A DNA stretch of 64,000 bases from Incurvaria masculella (taxonomy: Eukaryota; Arthropoda; Insecta; Lepidoptera; Incurvariidae): contig OX335646.2 in the NCBI GenBank assembly GCA_946894095.1, forward strand, positions 11,650,077 through 11,714,076, in the 5' to 3' direction. This document shows, in pieces, positions 1 to 10,211 of the stretch. The translations under genes and the position numbers were made by a program. Positions within the stretch are counted from its first letter, which is position 1; each line of letters opens with the position of its first letter. The notes below the pieces were generated by a model, which saw nothing but the letters and a program-made list of their open reading frames with translations, was not told the origin of the DNA and did no database searches.

Positions 1-475
1 ATGTTCATCAAATGCAAATCAATATAATATCAGTACCCCTACAGTTAAATTTAAAATTTCCTAGTGAAATGCTATCAGATTTTGTACAGCACTTTCGTTA
101 GCGCAAAAGCAACCATTTCTATCGCTAGTCTTCTAAGACCTTAATAAAAATGTTCACAACATTTCTTGAATGTTTTTAATGTAATTTTACATCCAATACA
201 TTTTCTGTAATCGTAAACGTGAAATGTTATATGAAAAAAAAAGCTATCTCACTAAATTATTATTCTAAGAATATCAGAGTTTGTCTTGACATGTGAATGT
301 AAATCTGAAGCAATTCACATTTTCAAGTGAATAACTACCTGCGAGTGGAACTGGAGGTGCTATAAATCCCAGCTCAATGGTACTATTTGACTGGTAATAT
401 TTTTTTTTTATTCTACTTGCAAAATTTGAGGCAGACATACAACGAAGCAGATTACAATATATGATTCATACTGAC
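1..475. other. HMGR intron 11, left edge of window
   Basis: AT-rich sequence downstream (in gene sense) of HMGR exon 11. The minus strand shows a GTCAGT donor at 475-470. I see no continuation of the catalytic domain here, so the remaining HMGR exon or exons lie to the left of the window. Confidence 0.6.
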
Positions 476-621
476 CTATTGAGCCGGCCAAAGCAGAGCC
501 TGTCAGATTCTTCATCTTGTTACATCGTGCAATGGTTTTAGCGTCCGATTTGAATATTGCTTTCAGCTTTTCTCCCGATATCGTCGTTTCACATACGACT
601 CTTTTGCCTCTTCCTTTTATC
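476..621 (-). CDS. HMGR: HMG-CoA reductase, exon 11 (partial gene, 3' end off window)
   Basis: Codons about 675-722 of HMG-CoA reductase. The exon opens by completing the Trp codon begun in exon 10 and encodes a stretch starting IKGRGKRVVCETTISG and ending MKNLTGSALAGSI. This is the conserved part of the catalytic domain just before the GGYNAHA-type motif of the family. The acceptor is TTTACAG at 624-622 and the donor GTCAGT at 475. The phase fits exon 10 (two bases plus one). The catalytic Asp (GQD) and His (SHM) of the family would follow in exons outside the window, so the gene is truncated by the window edge, not visibly broken. Confidence 0.93.
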
Positions 622-708
622 CTGTAAATAATGGGAAATCGTCTTAAATTTAATTTGTTGTTCAGACTTCTTGAACCGAAACAACGAAGGGTGAGTGATT
701 GGTGTTAC

Positions 709-993
709 CAGTTGATAGCGGCCGCTTTTTTGTCGGAGCAGTAGTTTCCAGACAAACTGATGACCTCCATGTCGGGGAAGTACTTCTTGATGAACAGCAG
801 CGCCATCTCGGCGCCCTTGGACACCATGTTCATGCCCATGGCGTCTCCGGTGGTCGCCCGGAAGCGAACGTACAGTGACGGTCCGTCCACACCGATGTGG
901 ATCTCCTGAAGTTTTGCAAAGCGACTCGTGCCGTCGAACGCCTCCTTGATCGTTTTGTAGTTGTCCGGGTTGTTGATCCACTGACGCGCCTCA
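709..993 (-). CDS. HMGR: HMG-CoA reductase, exon 10
   Basis: Codons about 579-674, the core of the catalytic domain. It contains FDGTSRFAKLQ, the NADPH-binding DAMGMNM motif (about 629-635) and GNYCSDKKAAAINW, whose first Lys (about 667) corresponds to the catalytic Lys691 of the human enzyme. The acceptor is CTCACCAG before 993 and the donor GTAACA at 708. It starts with one base completing a His codon and ends with TG, which exon 11 completes to Trp. No stops or frameshifts interrupt it. The same DNA is open in other frames, but only this frame matches a known family. Confidence 0.95.
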
Positions 994-1275
994 CTGGTGA
1001 GCGAGAATGCAAAAGATAAAGAAATATTTTTAGGAGGCATGTTTAACTAATAAAAAGTCACAGAATTAGTATAAAAATAAAAAGACATATAGAAAAACTG
1101 AGCCTATAACAAATTAAGGAGATGTAAAAAGCCAGGTGACAACTGGCAAAGAAAAACAGGAGACCGCACAACTTGGCGAAGTCTGGGGGAGGCCTACAAC
1201 TAGCAGTGGACAGCAAAAGGCTGAAGAAGAAAAATAAATATTCCATGGTTTATGCAAAAATGTGTATTTTTTTTC

Positions 1276-1573
1276 TTTTTTAGGGTTCCGTACCCAAAGG
1301 GTGAAAACGGAACCCTATTACTAAGCCTCCGCTGTCCGTCCGTCCGTCCGTCCGTCTGTCCGTCTGTCACAGGGCTGTATCTCAGGAACTGTAATAGGTA
1401 GGCAGCTGAAATTTTCACAGAGTGTGTCTTTATTTTGCCGCTATAACAACAAATAGGTAAAATTAAAAAATAATAATAATTAAAGGGGGGCCCCATACAA
1501 AAAACCTGTTTTTTTGGTGTTCATGGTACGGAACCCTTCGTGTGCGAGTCCGACTCGCACTTGGCCGGTTTTT
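1276..1573 (-). mobile_element. Family A short transposon, copy A1
   Basis: Nearly complete member of the 300-bp family A, reversed: it runs from TAGGGTTCCGTACCC through a run of CCGTC tetramer-like repeats to GAGTCCGACTCGCACTTGGCC. It lies in HMGR intron 9 and abuts the A-rich tail end of SINE-like copy B1. No coding capacity is seen. The superfamily is unknown to me. Confidence 0.7.
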
Positions 1574-2475
1574 ATGTAACTGGACATGAATGGCTAATAA
1601 CAAACTGACCGTCCGATATTAGCTTAACATACCTCGTGGGAACTAGGTGCCATGCCAGGAATTTCCTTACATTGCTCGGCTACATTGAACTGTATGGAAA
1701 ACTGTATGGATTTTTTATTGCTGCTTCGACCATCGTTCATTTAATGCGATGGTACCAACCCGGGTGGGATTAACCCTACCGCCTAGTAAGTAAGGAAGGG
1801 GGACCTACAGTTTTACGTGGAATCCGAACCACGGCCAGCCTCAACGGTTGAAAATGATCACCGGTCAGAGGTGCTTACCCAGCTTAAGGTGGCCCATCCG
1901 GCTCAACTCCCCATACAAACGGGGAAAGAAGATCACGCCCATATTTCTTGTCAGAGATCCCAAATTTTGCACAAAATAGCTTTTTTTGATCGAACTAGAT
2001 GTCTGATGACCATTGGCATTGTAAAATTGTGTTTGGTTTATAAGTTATTGGGTCCGAAAGTTCGAATTTTTCGCGCGTTTTGTACAATGACTTTGGAGGT
2101 GGATTACGCAATGATAAAGTAAGAACATCTTAAAAAGATTAGTCATCAGACATAGCTTATTTAATCAAGATTTATAATCTATTTGGTTTTTGTTAGATTT
2201 TTGACTGCAGCGGTCGTGGTTTACTTTTAGATATAAGTCGTTTTGTAATTAAAATTTTCGTAAATCTTACCAAATCATACACAAAAAAGACAATGTGCTT
2301 TTTTGTGGACATGTTGCATCTTCCTCATCACGGAGTCTGTCTTTTTCTTTGAAACAGAGAAGGTCCCAGAGCGCAACAGCACAGTTTTGTACAGTGCCCG
2401 CGAATGAGTTAGTCCCGCCGGATTGGGCCACCTTAAAGAATTGCAAGGGCGTCGCACACTGAGCTACCGAAACTG
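1571..2475 (-). mobile_element. Family B SINE-like copy B1, split by a TTAA element
   Basis: The body reads (plus strand) TGTAACTGGACATGAATGG, then an AACTGTATGG stretch, then GATGGTACCAACCCGGG, and ends in GGCCAGCCTCAACGG. At 1884 it is interrupted by element C1, and SINE-head sequence resumes after C1 (AAGGGCGTCGCACACTGAGCTACC, about 2440-2465), matching the head of copy B13. The SINE therefore predates C1. Its 3' end lies at about 1571 (minus sense). Confidence 0.6.
1884..2436. mobile_element. Family C TTAA-flanked element, copy C1
   Basis: A 553-bp element with TTAA at both edges (1884-1887 and 2433-2436) and inverted ends GGTGGCCCATCCGG and CCGGATTGGGCCACC. It has no coding capacity for a transposase. 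TTAA targets are typical of piggyBac and Kolobok transposons, so a non-autonomous (MITE-like) relative of one of these is likely. It sits inside SINE copy B1. Confidence 0.75.
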
Positions 2476-3411
2476 ATCTATAAAGGAATATATGAACTGA
2501 CAGAGTACCCAGACCGGTCTAAATTGAAACATTATTCATTCAATACATCAGACCGGATTTTCGAAGTTTTTTTTATGTAAAAAAATACAGATGGCTCGAA
2601 TTTCATTATTATCTCCTACTAAACTAGGGTTAGCCAAATTGAGCAATATCTCATCTTGGATGCAACCTCACTCAGGGGTCAGTCGACCCTGTAATAGAAT
2701 TTTTTTTAGAAGACCTTTAATTAGACGATTATTTCTATCGTGGCTGTTCCAGGTACTTTTTGCTCATTGTCCTTTACTATTAAAATGAAAAGGAGTAAAA
2801 AAAAAAAATTATAGTATATGCACAAATAAATAAGGTATCACGGGCAGAATTGCAATATTTCCATTCAGGTAAAACATTTACTTCAAGGGGATTGAGCCAA
2901 TTGTAAAAATTTTGTTGAGGGGAATAAATACCTAAATATGAACATTTTTCTGAAATAGATTACAGTAAAGCCTTTGGTTGTTAAACATTGAAAAATACTG
3001 AGCTTATAGAACCTACGTTTGCGAAGGTACACATCCCCATTTTGTCCAAAACACTTGTATAACCATCGAAATAAAAAATATTTCTAAAATGACTTTTTTT
3101 ACCTTACAAAGCCATTTTTTCGGTTATCTTTCTTTTTAGAAGAATGAAATAAAAAATAAAAAATACCTATCAGCCATAACACATACACATCCCCCAAATC
3201 TTCTGAATACAGAAATTTCACAAAATCAGACTAGTCGTTCGCGAAACGAGTGTTCTTGCTGGTTTTGCTGGAGCGCGGACGGAGCGCGCGAAACGTGCGT
3301 ACCCTCCCGCTGCCATGATGGCACTGGCTAGATTCCGCCGTGCGTATTCTTGACTTTACGCTATGGTAAATAGGCACCTCAACGGCTAATGTAGCATGAG
3401 GTCCGACTCAC
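2476..3411. other. HMGR intron 9 remainder
   Basis: Mostly AT-rich, with no exon or recognisable repeat seen. The last 180 bases before the exon 9 donor become GC-rich and are probably intronic, because the donor GTGAGT lies at 3411-3406. Confidence 0.4.
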
Positions 3412-3653
3412 TGCGCGCGCACGACACTCGCGAAGCGCACGACGGGCGCGCGAGTCATGCCGACGTCCTCCACGACGGAGGTGACGCCGCGCTCGCCGAT
3501 CGCCTTCGCGCCGCGGTTCGTGGAGGCGACGAGAGCGCCCTCCGTGGTCGCCATCGGCACCATGTAGCGCCGCCCGTCCACCACCAGCGGGCCCGCGTAG
3601 CCCACCGGCACGCCCACGTAGCCGATCACGTTCTCGCAGCACGCGTTCATCAC
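3412..3653 (-). CDS. HMGR: HMG-CoA reductase, exon 9
   Basis: Codons about 499-580, the start of the conserved catalytic fold. It contains [18 protein letters not shown], then [20 protein letters not shown], where the Glu (about 536) corresponds to catalytic Glu559 of the human enzyme, and then [10 protein letters not shown]. The acceptor is TGTTGCAG before 3653 and the donor GTGAGT after 3412. It begins in phase 0 and ends with CA, completed to His by exon 10. The exon is strikingly GC-rich against its AT-rich introns, which opens long spurious frames on both strands. Confidence 0.95.
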
Positions 3654-3784
3654 CTGCAACACGCGACCTTTATGTCCAGCTATTGTGCAGCTCGTAGTGC
3701 AGGGAATAGAGGACTTGCCTTTCATGCGAGAGGTTATGATCAAATCTTCAATCTTCAATTCAATTCAATTCAAATCTTCGCCTC

Positions 3785-4126
3785 AGTCGTGCACCACTTT
3801 CTTTCTCTTTCTGAGTGGTATAAGTTAATTTCGTTACGAATGCTAGCTGTTCCATGGTTCGGAACCCATGTAAAATTGTAGGTCCCCTTCCCCTACTAGG
3901 TGGTAGGATTAAGCCTTTCCAGGTTGGTACCACCACATTGGATGCAACTGTGATCGAAGCAGCAATGAAAAATTGTTCCGTGTTTCCATCCAGTTCAGTG
4001 TAGCCGTGCTCATAAAGGGAAGGTCCTGGCAATGCACCTAATTCCTTTGAGAATGTTGTGTATCGGACTAATATCATGACAGTAGTTGTGTGGTATTAGC
4101 CACCAATGTCAGGTTCCATAAATAAA
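3785..4126 (+). mobile_element. Family B SINE-like copy B2
   Basis: Plus-sense body: TTTCTCTTTCTGAGTGG, CATGGTTCGGAACCCATG, CTACTAGGTGGTAGG, GTGTTTCCATCCAGTTCAGTG, TCATAAAGGGAAGGTCCTGG and a 3' end AATGTCAGGTTCCATAAATAAAA. It lies in HMGR intron 8 next to exon 9. Confidence 0.6.
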
Positions 4127-4344
4127 ATGTCACTACAGTTGCCTGACAAGTGCTCCTTCACTTTATGTACTTGCGCACGATGCGCACCTACCCCTCGTTG
4201 CGCCTTCGTCGGTAGGAAAATCAGTGCGAGTGCACAACATCTACGGTTAATAACAAATTTAAAATAAAATTTAACCACGGGAGTTCTCAAAAGAAAATTT
4301 GGCGTGCACAATGTCTGGTTAGTGTTAATTCTTAGTTGCCAGTC

Positions 4345-4545
4345 GAGGAAAAAATAGCTGTGATTCGGATTCCACGTAAAACTATAGGTCCCCCTTCCTT
4401 ACTTACGAGGTGGTAGGGTTTAATCCCACCCGGGTTGGTACCATCACATAGAATGATCGATGGTAGAAGCGACAATACAAATTGTCCGTGTTTTCCATCC
4501 AGTTCAATGTAGCCAAGCAATACCATAACCAGTTACCAGTACCAT
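4345..4545 (+). mobile_element. Family B SINE-like fragment B3
   Basis: Plus-sense partial body from GATTCGGATTCCACG through GGTGGTAGGGTTTAATCCC and CCATCCAGTTCAATGTAGCC. It is cut off at about 4545, where family A copy A2 begins. Confidence 0.55.
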
Positions 4546-4745
4546 AAAAAACTGGCCAAGTTTTTTTTTTTTTATGTAACTGGACATGGATGGCTAATAC
4601 ACAAGTTCTGTCAAGTGCGAGTCGGACTCGCACACGAAGAGTACCGTACCATCTTACAAGATTTAACACAAAAAAATCACTTTTTTGTATGGGGCCAAAT
4701 TTTTATTATTTTTTAATTTCACCTATTTGTTGTTATAGTCACAGA
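4545..4745 (+). mobile_element. Family A copy A2, truncated and carrying a nested SINE tail
   Basis: The element opens AAAAAACTGGCCAAG, is interrupted at 4562-4610 by a T-run plus SINE 3' end (ATGTAACTGGACATGG), and resumes TCAAGTGCGAGTCGGACTCG. The repeated CAAG on both sides looks like a short target duplication. The copy stops at about 4745 in the GTTGTTATAG region, so the right half is missing. Confidence 0.6.
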
Positions 4746-4764
4746 ACAATTAGGAGGTAAGAAT

Positions 4765-4896
4765 TGTGAAGTGGGCGGAACGCGCGCGCCGTTCTTTAGC
4801 GGGGACCCGCGCACTTCATACGCGCATGATTCACTCCTCTGCGGCGTTCCTGTGCGTTAACGTATCCGTGATACTATCTGAAATTGAAAAGGAGTG
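4765..4896 (+). promoter_or_regulatory. GC-rich leader upstream of THAP-like exon
   Basis: An abrupt GC- and CpG-rich block (GGCGGAACGCGCGCGCCG and following) in an AT-rich intron, directly before the ATG at 4897. It could be a promoter or 5' UTR for the THAP-like exon. This is inferred from composition and position only; no TATA box or initiator was identified. Confidence 0.3.
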
Positions 4897-4976
4897 ATGC
4901 CGAACTGTGCCATAATAACATGTAAACACGACAGCAGGGTGCACGACCTTCATAATGGAGGAGTTTCGTATCACCG
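4897..4976 (+). CDS. Candidate first coding exon of a THAP-domain protein
   Basis: ATG at 4897 opens 26 codons beginning MPNCAIITCKHDSR and ending GGVSYH, followed by CG and a consensus GTAAGT donor at 4977. A MP-x-C-x4-C start followed by V-S-Y-H and an expected R-F-P is the classic first half of the THAP C2CH zinc finger, a DNA-binding domain of P-element-like transposases and host regulators. The second half (Trp, then C-x2-H) was not found downstream in this window. It lies antisense to HMGR within intron 8. It may be an orphan exon, a gene with a distant exon 2, or a transposon remnant. Confidence 0.5.
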
Positions 4977-6012
4977 GTAAGTTTCATTTACACGTATGGC
5001 GATAAAACTTACGACAAATCATTACGAGACAAAATGGCGTCGCGGCGTCGTGTCGCTCGCCGGGACATGTCTCGCTACTTCGTTAGTGATGTGCAATTAT
5101 TGCGACATATCGATAGCATAGAAATTACGTAAATTGTATTTAGTTGTACATGCATTGTTTGTTCTTCTGATAACATTTAGACATATTACATACAATTCAA
5201 ACATAAAAAAGATTTAAAGGAAGTCTGTACAGAGTTCATAATAATATATCCGACCTACTTCACCCACTGATTTTCAAACAAGGATATGTTATTTTTGGCT
5301 CAAATAACTATTACGTTTTACCGATTTGGAGCCCAAAAATCTTCATACGTGCAAACCAAACGACGCACAAGCAATATATCTATCTCGTCCTCATTGTAGT
5401 AAATTATTTATGCAGATATGATCATTATTATAATAGACTTGTTTGCTTTTTATCCTATATTTTTAACTGGATATGGATGGCTAACATCATACCTAATTAA
5501 TATAATTATGTATTATAAGTCTGAAACAACTAATTTCCGAAGGAATTACGAACCATGCGGGACCTATTCTTAAAAGTACAGCTTAATTAGAATGGATGGA
5601 CGGACAATTTTTTTTTATGTAACTGAACATGGATGGCTAATACCACACCTTCTGTCATGGTATTAGCCTCGTAACTGATCTCATTAAGGCAGTAACTGAG
5701 AAGTACATCTATGTGCGAGTTCATTACTAGACCAAAAATTTAAACCCAAAATTAACCAAGCGTCAGTTATTTAATAAGTGTATACTGTTTCAGGGACAAT
5801 AAAATAATAAAACCAAAAAATAATAATATTATATGGTGATGTTTGCAGTTGTTTACATGGATATATAGATTTGTATAGTTTTTTATGTGTATATTGTGTT
5901 GTGTAATATATTGTTGGTTAATTGTAGATTGTTGTAATAGGCCTTCTGCGTTTACACATTTTAAAATGACAATTCATGTGTGTCAATGTGTAAAGGCAGA
6001 AGACCTGTTACA
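4977..6012. other. HMGR intron 8, middle part
   Basis: CpG-rich for about 100 bases after the THAP-like exon, with a 32-codon open frame from an ATG in AAAATGGCGTCGCGG (about 5033). It is then AT-rich. Two fragments of the family B 3' end (AACTGGATATGGATGGC near 5465; ATGTAACTGAACATGG near 5618) are recognisable. No further exon is seen. Confidence 0.4.
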
Positions 6013-6322
6013 TAGTGTCTGCATACATAGTGTCTTGCTTAGTACTAAAGAAGTATATTTATTCAAAACACCATGCAACCTCTTAAAACACCATCTAACA
6101 TCGTAAAACTCCACAATGCATATATAACATGTCTCCATAATTAATAATAACTAAAATGATCGTGAATTAGTGTCTGCATACATAGTGTCTTGCTTAGTAC
6201 TAAAGAAGTATATTTATTCAAAACACCATGCAACCTCTTAAAACACCATCTTACATCGTAAAACTCCACAATGCATATATAACATGTCTCCATAATTAAT
6301 AATAACTAAAATGATCGTGAAT
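6013..6322. repeat. Recent 155-bp tandem duplication
   Basis: Two adjacent copies, 6013-6167 and 6168-6322, both starting TAGTGTCTGCATACATAG and ending AAAATGATCGTGAAT. By eye they differ at only one position (ATCTAACATCG against ATCTTACATCG), which indicates a very recent duplication. Confidence 0.85.
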
Positions 6323-8109
6323 CGATAAACAAAACCATACAATACTATACAGCACCATACACACCCCACACAATAACATACTACCTCGTACAACACAGAC
6401 AGATGGAATAACATACAGATGGAATAACATACAGAATAACAAACGGATAGACGGACAGACGGACAGAGAGATACACTGACAGATGTAATTTATTATTAGT
6501 AATAGAGTAGTATACTAAGTAAGATATCGCATGATCCTTTCAGATTTGTATGTTCATAAATAAAATTATTTAATGAGTAGGTGATACTAAAATAAGCGAT
6601 TAGTTAAATAAGATGCAACACCATATAAGTTTCCAAGGATTATTTACATCTTACATATGTATGTTTAGAATATTGATACATCAGTGTAATCATTTTAAGT
6701 ACGTACTAATCAATAATATGTAGTTTTAATGTTTAAAAATCATATAATGTATGTAATGTTTCCCAATCAATTCTATGAAACGGATATGTTAATAATTTTA
6801 TGGTTTTTTTTTTTTTAATTACAAATTATATTTTTATTTCTAATATTTGAGCTGCACTTATGATGATTCTAACTTCCCTGTACTTTTTAAGAAATGTTGA
6901 ATTGTATTTATGATTAATGTGTGATGTTGAATTATTTTATTGTTCAATGTATTGTTTGAAATTGAATTGTGATTGAAATGTTCTCATACTAAACGGTGTT
7001 AATGAACTATTAAATAAATAAATAAATAAATAATGTTAGTTATAAATAAAATAATAATGTGCACCTAATCATACAGATTTTTTTTTATTTCGACAAATAG
7101 ATATTTTATTTTGGTTTTGTAGAAAAATAAGTCCATATAGGAACAGGAAACCTTTCAGTACGTACAAACCTATAAAATATGAAAATATCGTAAACTATCT
7201 CATTTACAGATAGTAGAAGATATTTACCCATTACGAATTATACAATGTTCAAGATATTCAGATTTTTTTTAAATTCTGAACACCCTTGGTAATACAAAAA
7301 GAGTGATGATGTTTACTTTTTTTCTGTTGTATTACTTTTTTTCTTGTATTTTCTCTGTTAGGTACCGTTATCTACAGATGAACGAAACATTCATAATTTC
7401 TTTAACCAACAGCTTGTGAAATGTATTGTACTCGAGATCTAGTGTCGGGCCACCCACTCCGGTGACTATACAAAGCAGTTTTTCACACGAAAAAGAAGAC
7501 CAGAACTGGTAATCAAAGATTATTTGCAGATTTAAACTATAGTACCATCAAAAAGGACCCTTTTAGTACATTTGATCGCTAATATTTTTGTTAATGTATA
7601 CAAACACATTGACGAATCAAGAAACTTCATTTATTTCTTTTCATAGAAATCTATCAAAGTCGTCTATAACAAATGTCGATATTTTGAATTGAAAACAAGT
7701 AATGTTGTCGCCTCACTAAATGAGTAGAATCAGGAACGCTACTCGGCCAGTGGTACCAATCGTTGAGAACGATTGATTATATCGATAATTTCTTTTGTAG
7801 TAACATTCATTGAAATTCCTTCAAATCTGAGGTTAAATGTTAGCAAATCTCTAATAGCAATAATTCTCGCTTAAAATATGGCTAAAATAAGCAAATGAAC
7901 TATGTTTAAATTTAATTTAATATAACATTACAATAAATAGATATTTTCTTCCAAAATGAATATAAATCGTTATATTTTACACGTTTGAATCTATGGTTTA
8001 CTAACATTCAAGCCGATTGTATGAAGCCATACTACATGCATGTATGCACCCATCTATAGTAAATACAACTATAAATTACGCGCCGTCCTCAACTCTTTTT
8101 TTGATCACC
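6323..8109. other. HMGR intron 8, AT-rich stretch
   Basis: Contains a run of CCATAC/ACAGATGG-type simple sequence (about 6340-6480), AAATA repeats near 7012-7035 and otherwise unremarkable AT-rich DNA. No exon-like block is recognised on either strand. Confidence 0.4.
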
Positions 8110-8799
8110 TGTAATCCGGTCAAAGTAGACATAAAAATAGTCATCAAATAACAAAAATTAGGGGGAAGCCAAATTTTGGTGGAGCCCTTGGGTTTACCAT
8201 TAGAAATAAAGTGTCAAAAATCCCCATAGATCCCATGTGTGCTAAAAAAGTTATTTGGGGTCAAAGGTCAAAATTTCAGGTTTTTTTGGATTTTTCTCCA
8301 AAATGGTGAGTTTTATCAAAAAGTACTCCAGACCAAAGTTGTAGATCTTAAAATTATCTACAAAAATGGTGCTAATGATTGTTTTCTAGGAATCACCATT
8401 CCTGAGATATCACGATTCTAAGAGTCACGTTCTATGTGATATGCACACATACGCCACGTATATACATAGACAGGCATAGATAATACTTTGGAACCAATTC
8501 AAACTTTACTCCCACCAGCTCCAGAAAAACTCCTAAACACAATTTTTTGCAATTGCAAGAAAGGTTGTAGTGCCAAATGTGGTCGTAGAAGAGTAGGGTT
8601 ACTGTGTTCTCCAGCGTGTACCAATTGCCAAGGTCAGTCTTCTCAAATGTCCAGTTGAATACAACAGAAGATTCATGTGATTTTGATGAAGAGACAACTG
8701 ATTCATCTCCATTAGAAATGGTGAACCCAAAGTCTCCACCAATATTTGGCTTTCCCCCAATTTTTGTTATTTTAAATGTCTACTTTGACCGGATTACTG
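8110..8799. mobile_element. Fold-back element with about 85-95-bp inverted ends and Cys-rich coding remnant
   Basis: The left end GTAATCCGGTCAAAGTAGAC (8110 on) is mirrored by the right end TCTACTTTGACCGGATTAC (to 8799). The mirrored sequence continues inwards through AACAAAAATTAGGGGGAAGCC and GGGTTTACCATT. Between the arms lies a coding remnant at 8470-8658. This looks like an internally deleted DNA transposon that kept a scrap of its gene. Confidence 0.65.
8470..8658 (+). pseudogene. Cys-rich (CXC-like) C-terminal remnant
   Basis: An open frame of 62 codons ending in TGA and flanked upstream by an in-frame stop. It contains PAPEKLLNTIFCNCKKGC, then SAKCGRRRVGLLCSPAC and TNCQG. The C-x-C-x4-C ... 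C-x3-C-x2-C spacing resembles the CXC/tesmin-type Cys clusters found at the ends of some transposon-encoded insect proteins. It lies wholly inside the fold-back element, so it is interpreted as a transposon gene fragment. The family assignment rests on motif spacing only. Confidence 0.45.
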
Positions 8800-8929
8800 G
8801 GTGACATTTATTTCAACGCATATTGATTATAATGCCAAGTACTCTTAAAAAAACCCGGGGATTCCTCATAAGTTACGTTTGTACTTCATGTAGGCGCAGC
8901 TAATGTACGGTCTCTTTCTGTGTACTCTA

Positions 8930-9065
8930 GTCCGTATTACAGATAATGCCCTTCTGAGCTGCATAATGGTATTTCTCCGTCCCAATTCCATCGCTCAACG
9001 CAGGCAAGGCACTGCCCACATTTCTCCAATGAGAATCCAATGATTTCTGTACGTGCTTTATCTTA
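8930..9065 (+). mobile_element. LINE-derived fragment
   Basis: ACAGATAATGCCCTTCTGAGC through CCATCGCTCAACGC matches, with many changes, the plus strand at about 34015-34135 and the minus strand of 36850-36980. The last of these encodes the end of a non-LTR reverse transcriptase ORF. No open frame remains here. Confidence 0.4.
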
Positions 9066-9095
9066 AGGGACCGTAAAGTGCACATTGCACTACCT

Positions 9096-9370
9096 TTTTT
9101 TTATGTAACTGTACATGGATGGCTAATACCGAACTGATCGTCAGATATTAGCCTAACAAACCACATGGGAACTAGGTGCCATGCCAGGTCCTTCCTTATA
9201 TTGCTCGGCTATATTGAACTGGATGAACAATACGGACAATTTTCATTACCGCTTCGATCACCGTTCATTCAATGCGATGGTACCAACCCGGGCGGGATCG
9301 GCCCTAGCACCTAGTAAGTAAGGAAGGGGACCTACGTGGAATCCTAACCACGGCCAGCCTCTACAAAATA
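9096..9370 (-). mobile_element. Family B SINE-like copy B4
   Basis: The reversed tail TTTTTTATGTAACTGTACATGG is followed by the conserved body (GAACTAGGTGCCATGCCAGG, GATGGTACCAACCCGGGCGG) up to GGCCAGCCTC at about 9361, where the match ends without a head. Confidence 0.6.
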
Positions 9371-10032
9371 AGTACACATAGTGATCTTATGAATGCTCCC
9401 CACACCACACAACCCGATGGGGGTGATTCTGCATGCAATTATAAGTATCTCCTAAATCCTTCATGGAAGACACGTGACTAAAATTAATGGAAACTGCAAA
9501 TTTTCAGAAACATTTGAAATGTAAAGAAGGAAGCGGTAGGTTTTTTTTGCCTTCAGAATCACCCCTGAATTATTGTGCGCATTCAAAAGAGCACCTTAAT
9601 AAATATTTTGATTAAAATAATATTTTAATAAATGTATCTAATTCTATCGAATGTCGATATTGTACTTAACGGAGACGTATGTCAGGTAAACCACTAAAGG
9701 AATAGCGTAGCTTCGCACCGCTACTCAAGTGTGGGAGCAGGATAGCGTGAATGCATTGAGACGTGCGTGTGAGGCGCTCGGCCGTGTTCGAAAGTGACGT
9801 AACATTTGATTGCAAAAGGATGCAAACAGTATTGGAATTCCAACATAGAACCATTACGTTAAGGTTCATATTAACTAAATAAATGTGGATTTGTTGTTTG
9901 GTTATTGATTAAGAAGGGATAGCCAATTACGACTGTTATACATTCGCGGAGCAAAGAGTCTTAAGTAAAACGGTAACAGCGGTCCTGGAACAAATTTACG
10001 AACGTTTCACTTCCTGCCTCCTCAATATTCCG
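9371..10032. other. HMGR intron 8, stretch before exon 8
   Basis: AT-rich. A 67-codon minus-strand frame at 9666-9869 shows no recognisable motif. No repeat family was identified. Confidence 0.35.
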
Positions 10033-10191
10033 TGGTTATAGTGGCAAAATAAATACACACTCTGTGAAAATTTCACCTGCCTACCTATTACGGTTCATGA
10101 GATACAGCCCTATGACAGACAGACGGACGGACAGAGGAGGCTTCGTAATAGGGTTCCGTTGGCACCCTTTTGGTACGGAACCCTAAAAAGG
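10033..10191 (+). mobile_element. Family A copy A3, 3' half
   Basis: Starts at GGTTATAGTGGCAAAATAAA and runs through GACAGACGGACGGACAGAGG to TACGGAACCCTAAAAAGG. The 5' half is absent. It ends only about 20 bases from the exon 8 donor. Confidence 0.7.
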
Positions 10192-10211
10192 CTCCTCGAG
10201 TTGGTGTTCAC

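Noticed and set aside
1817..2122. 101-codon frame at 1817-2122
   Set aside because: It runs from SINE B1 into TTAA element C1; a chance frame in repeats. The related frame at 41278-41679 has the same explanation.
3396..3881. 161-codon plus-strand frame over HMGR exon 9
   Set aside because: Antisense shadow running on into SINE sequence; His/Arg-rich and unlike any protein.
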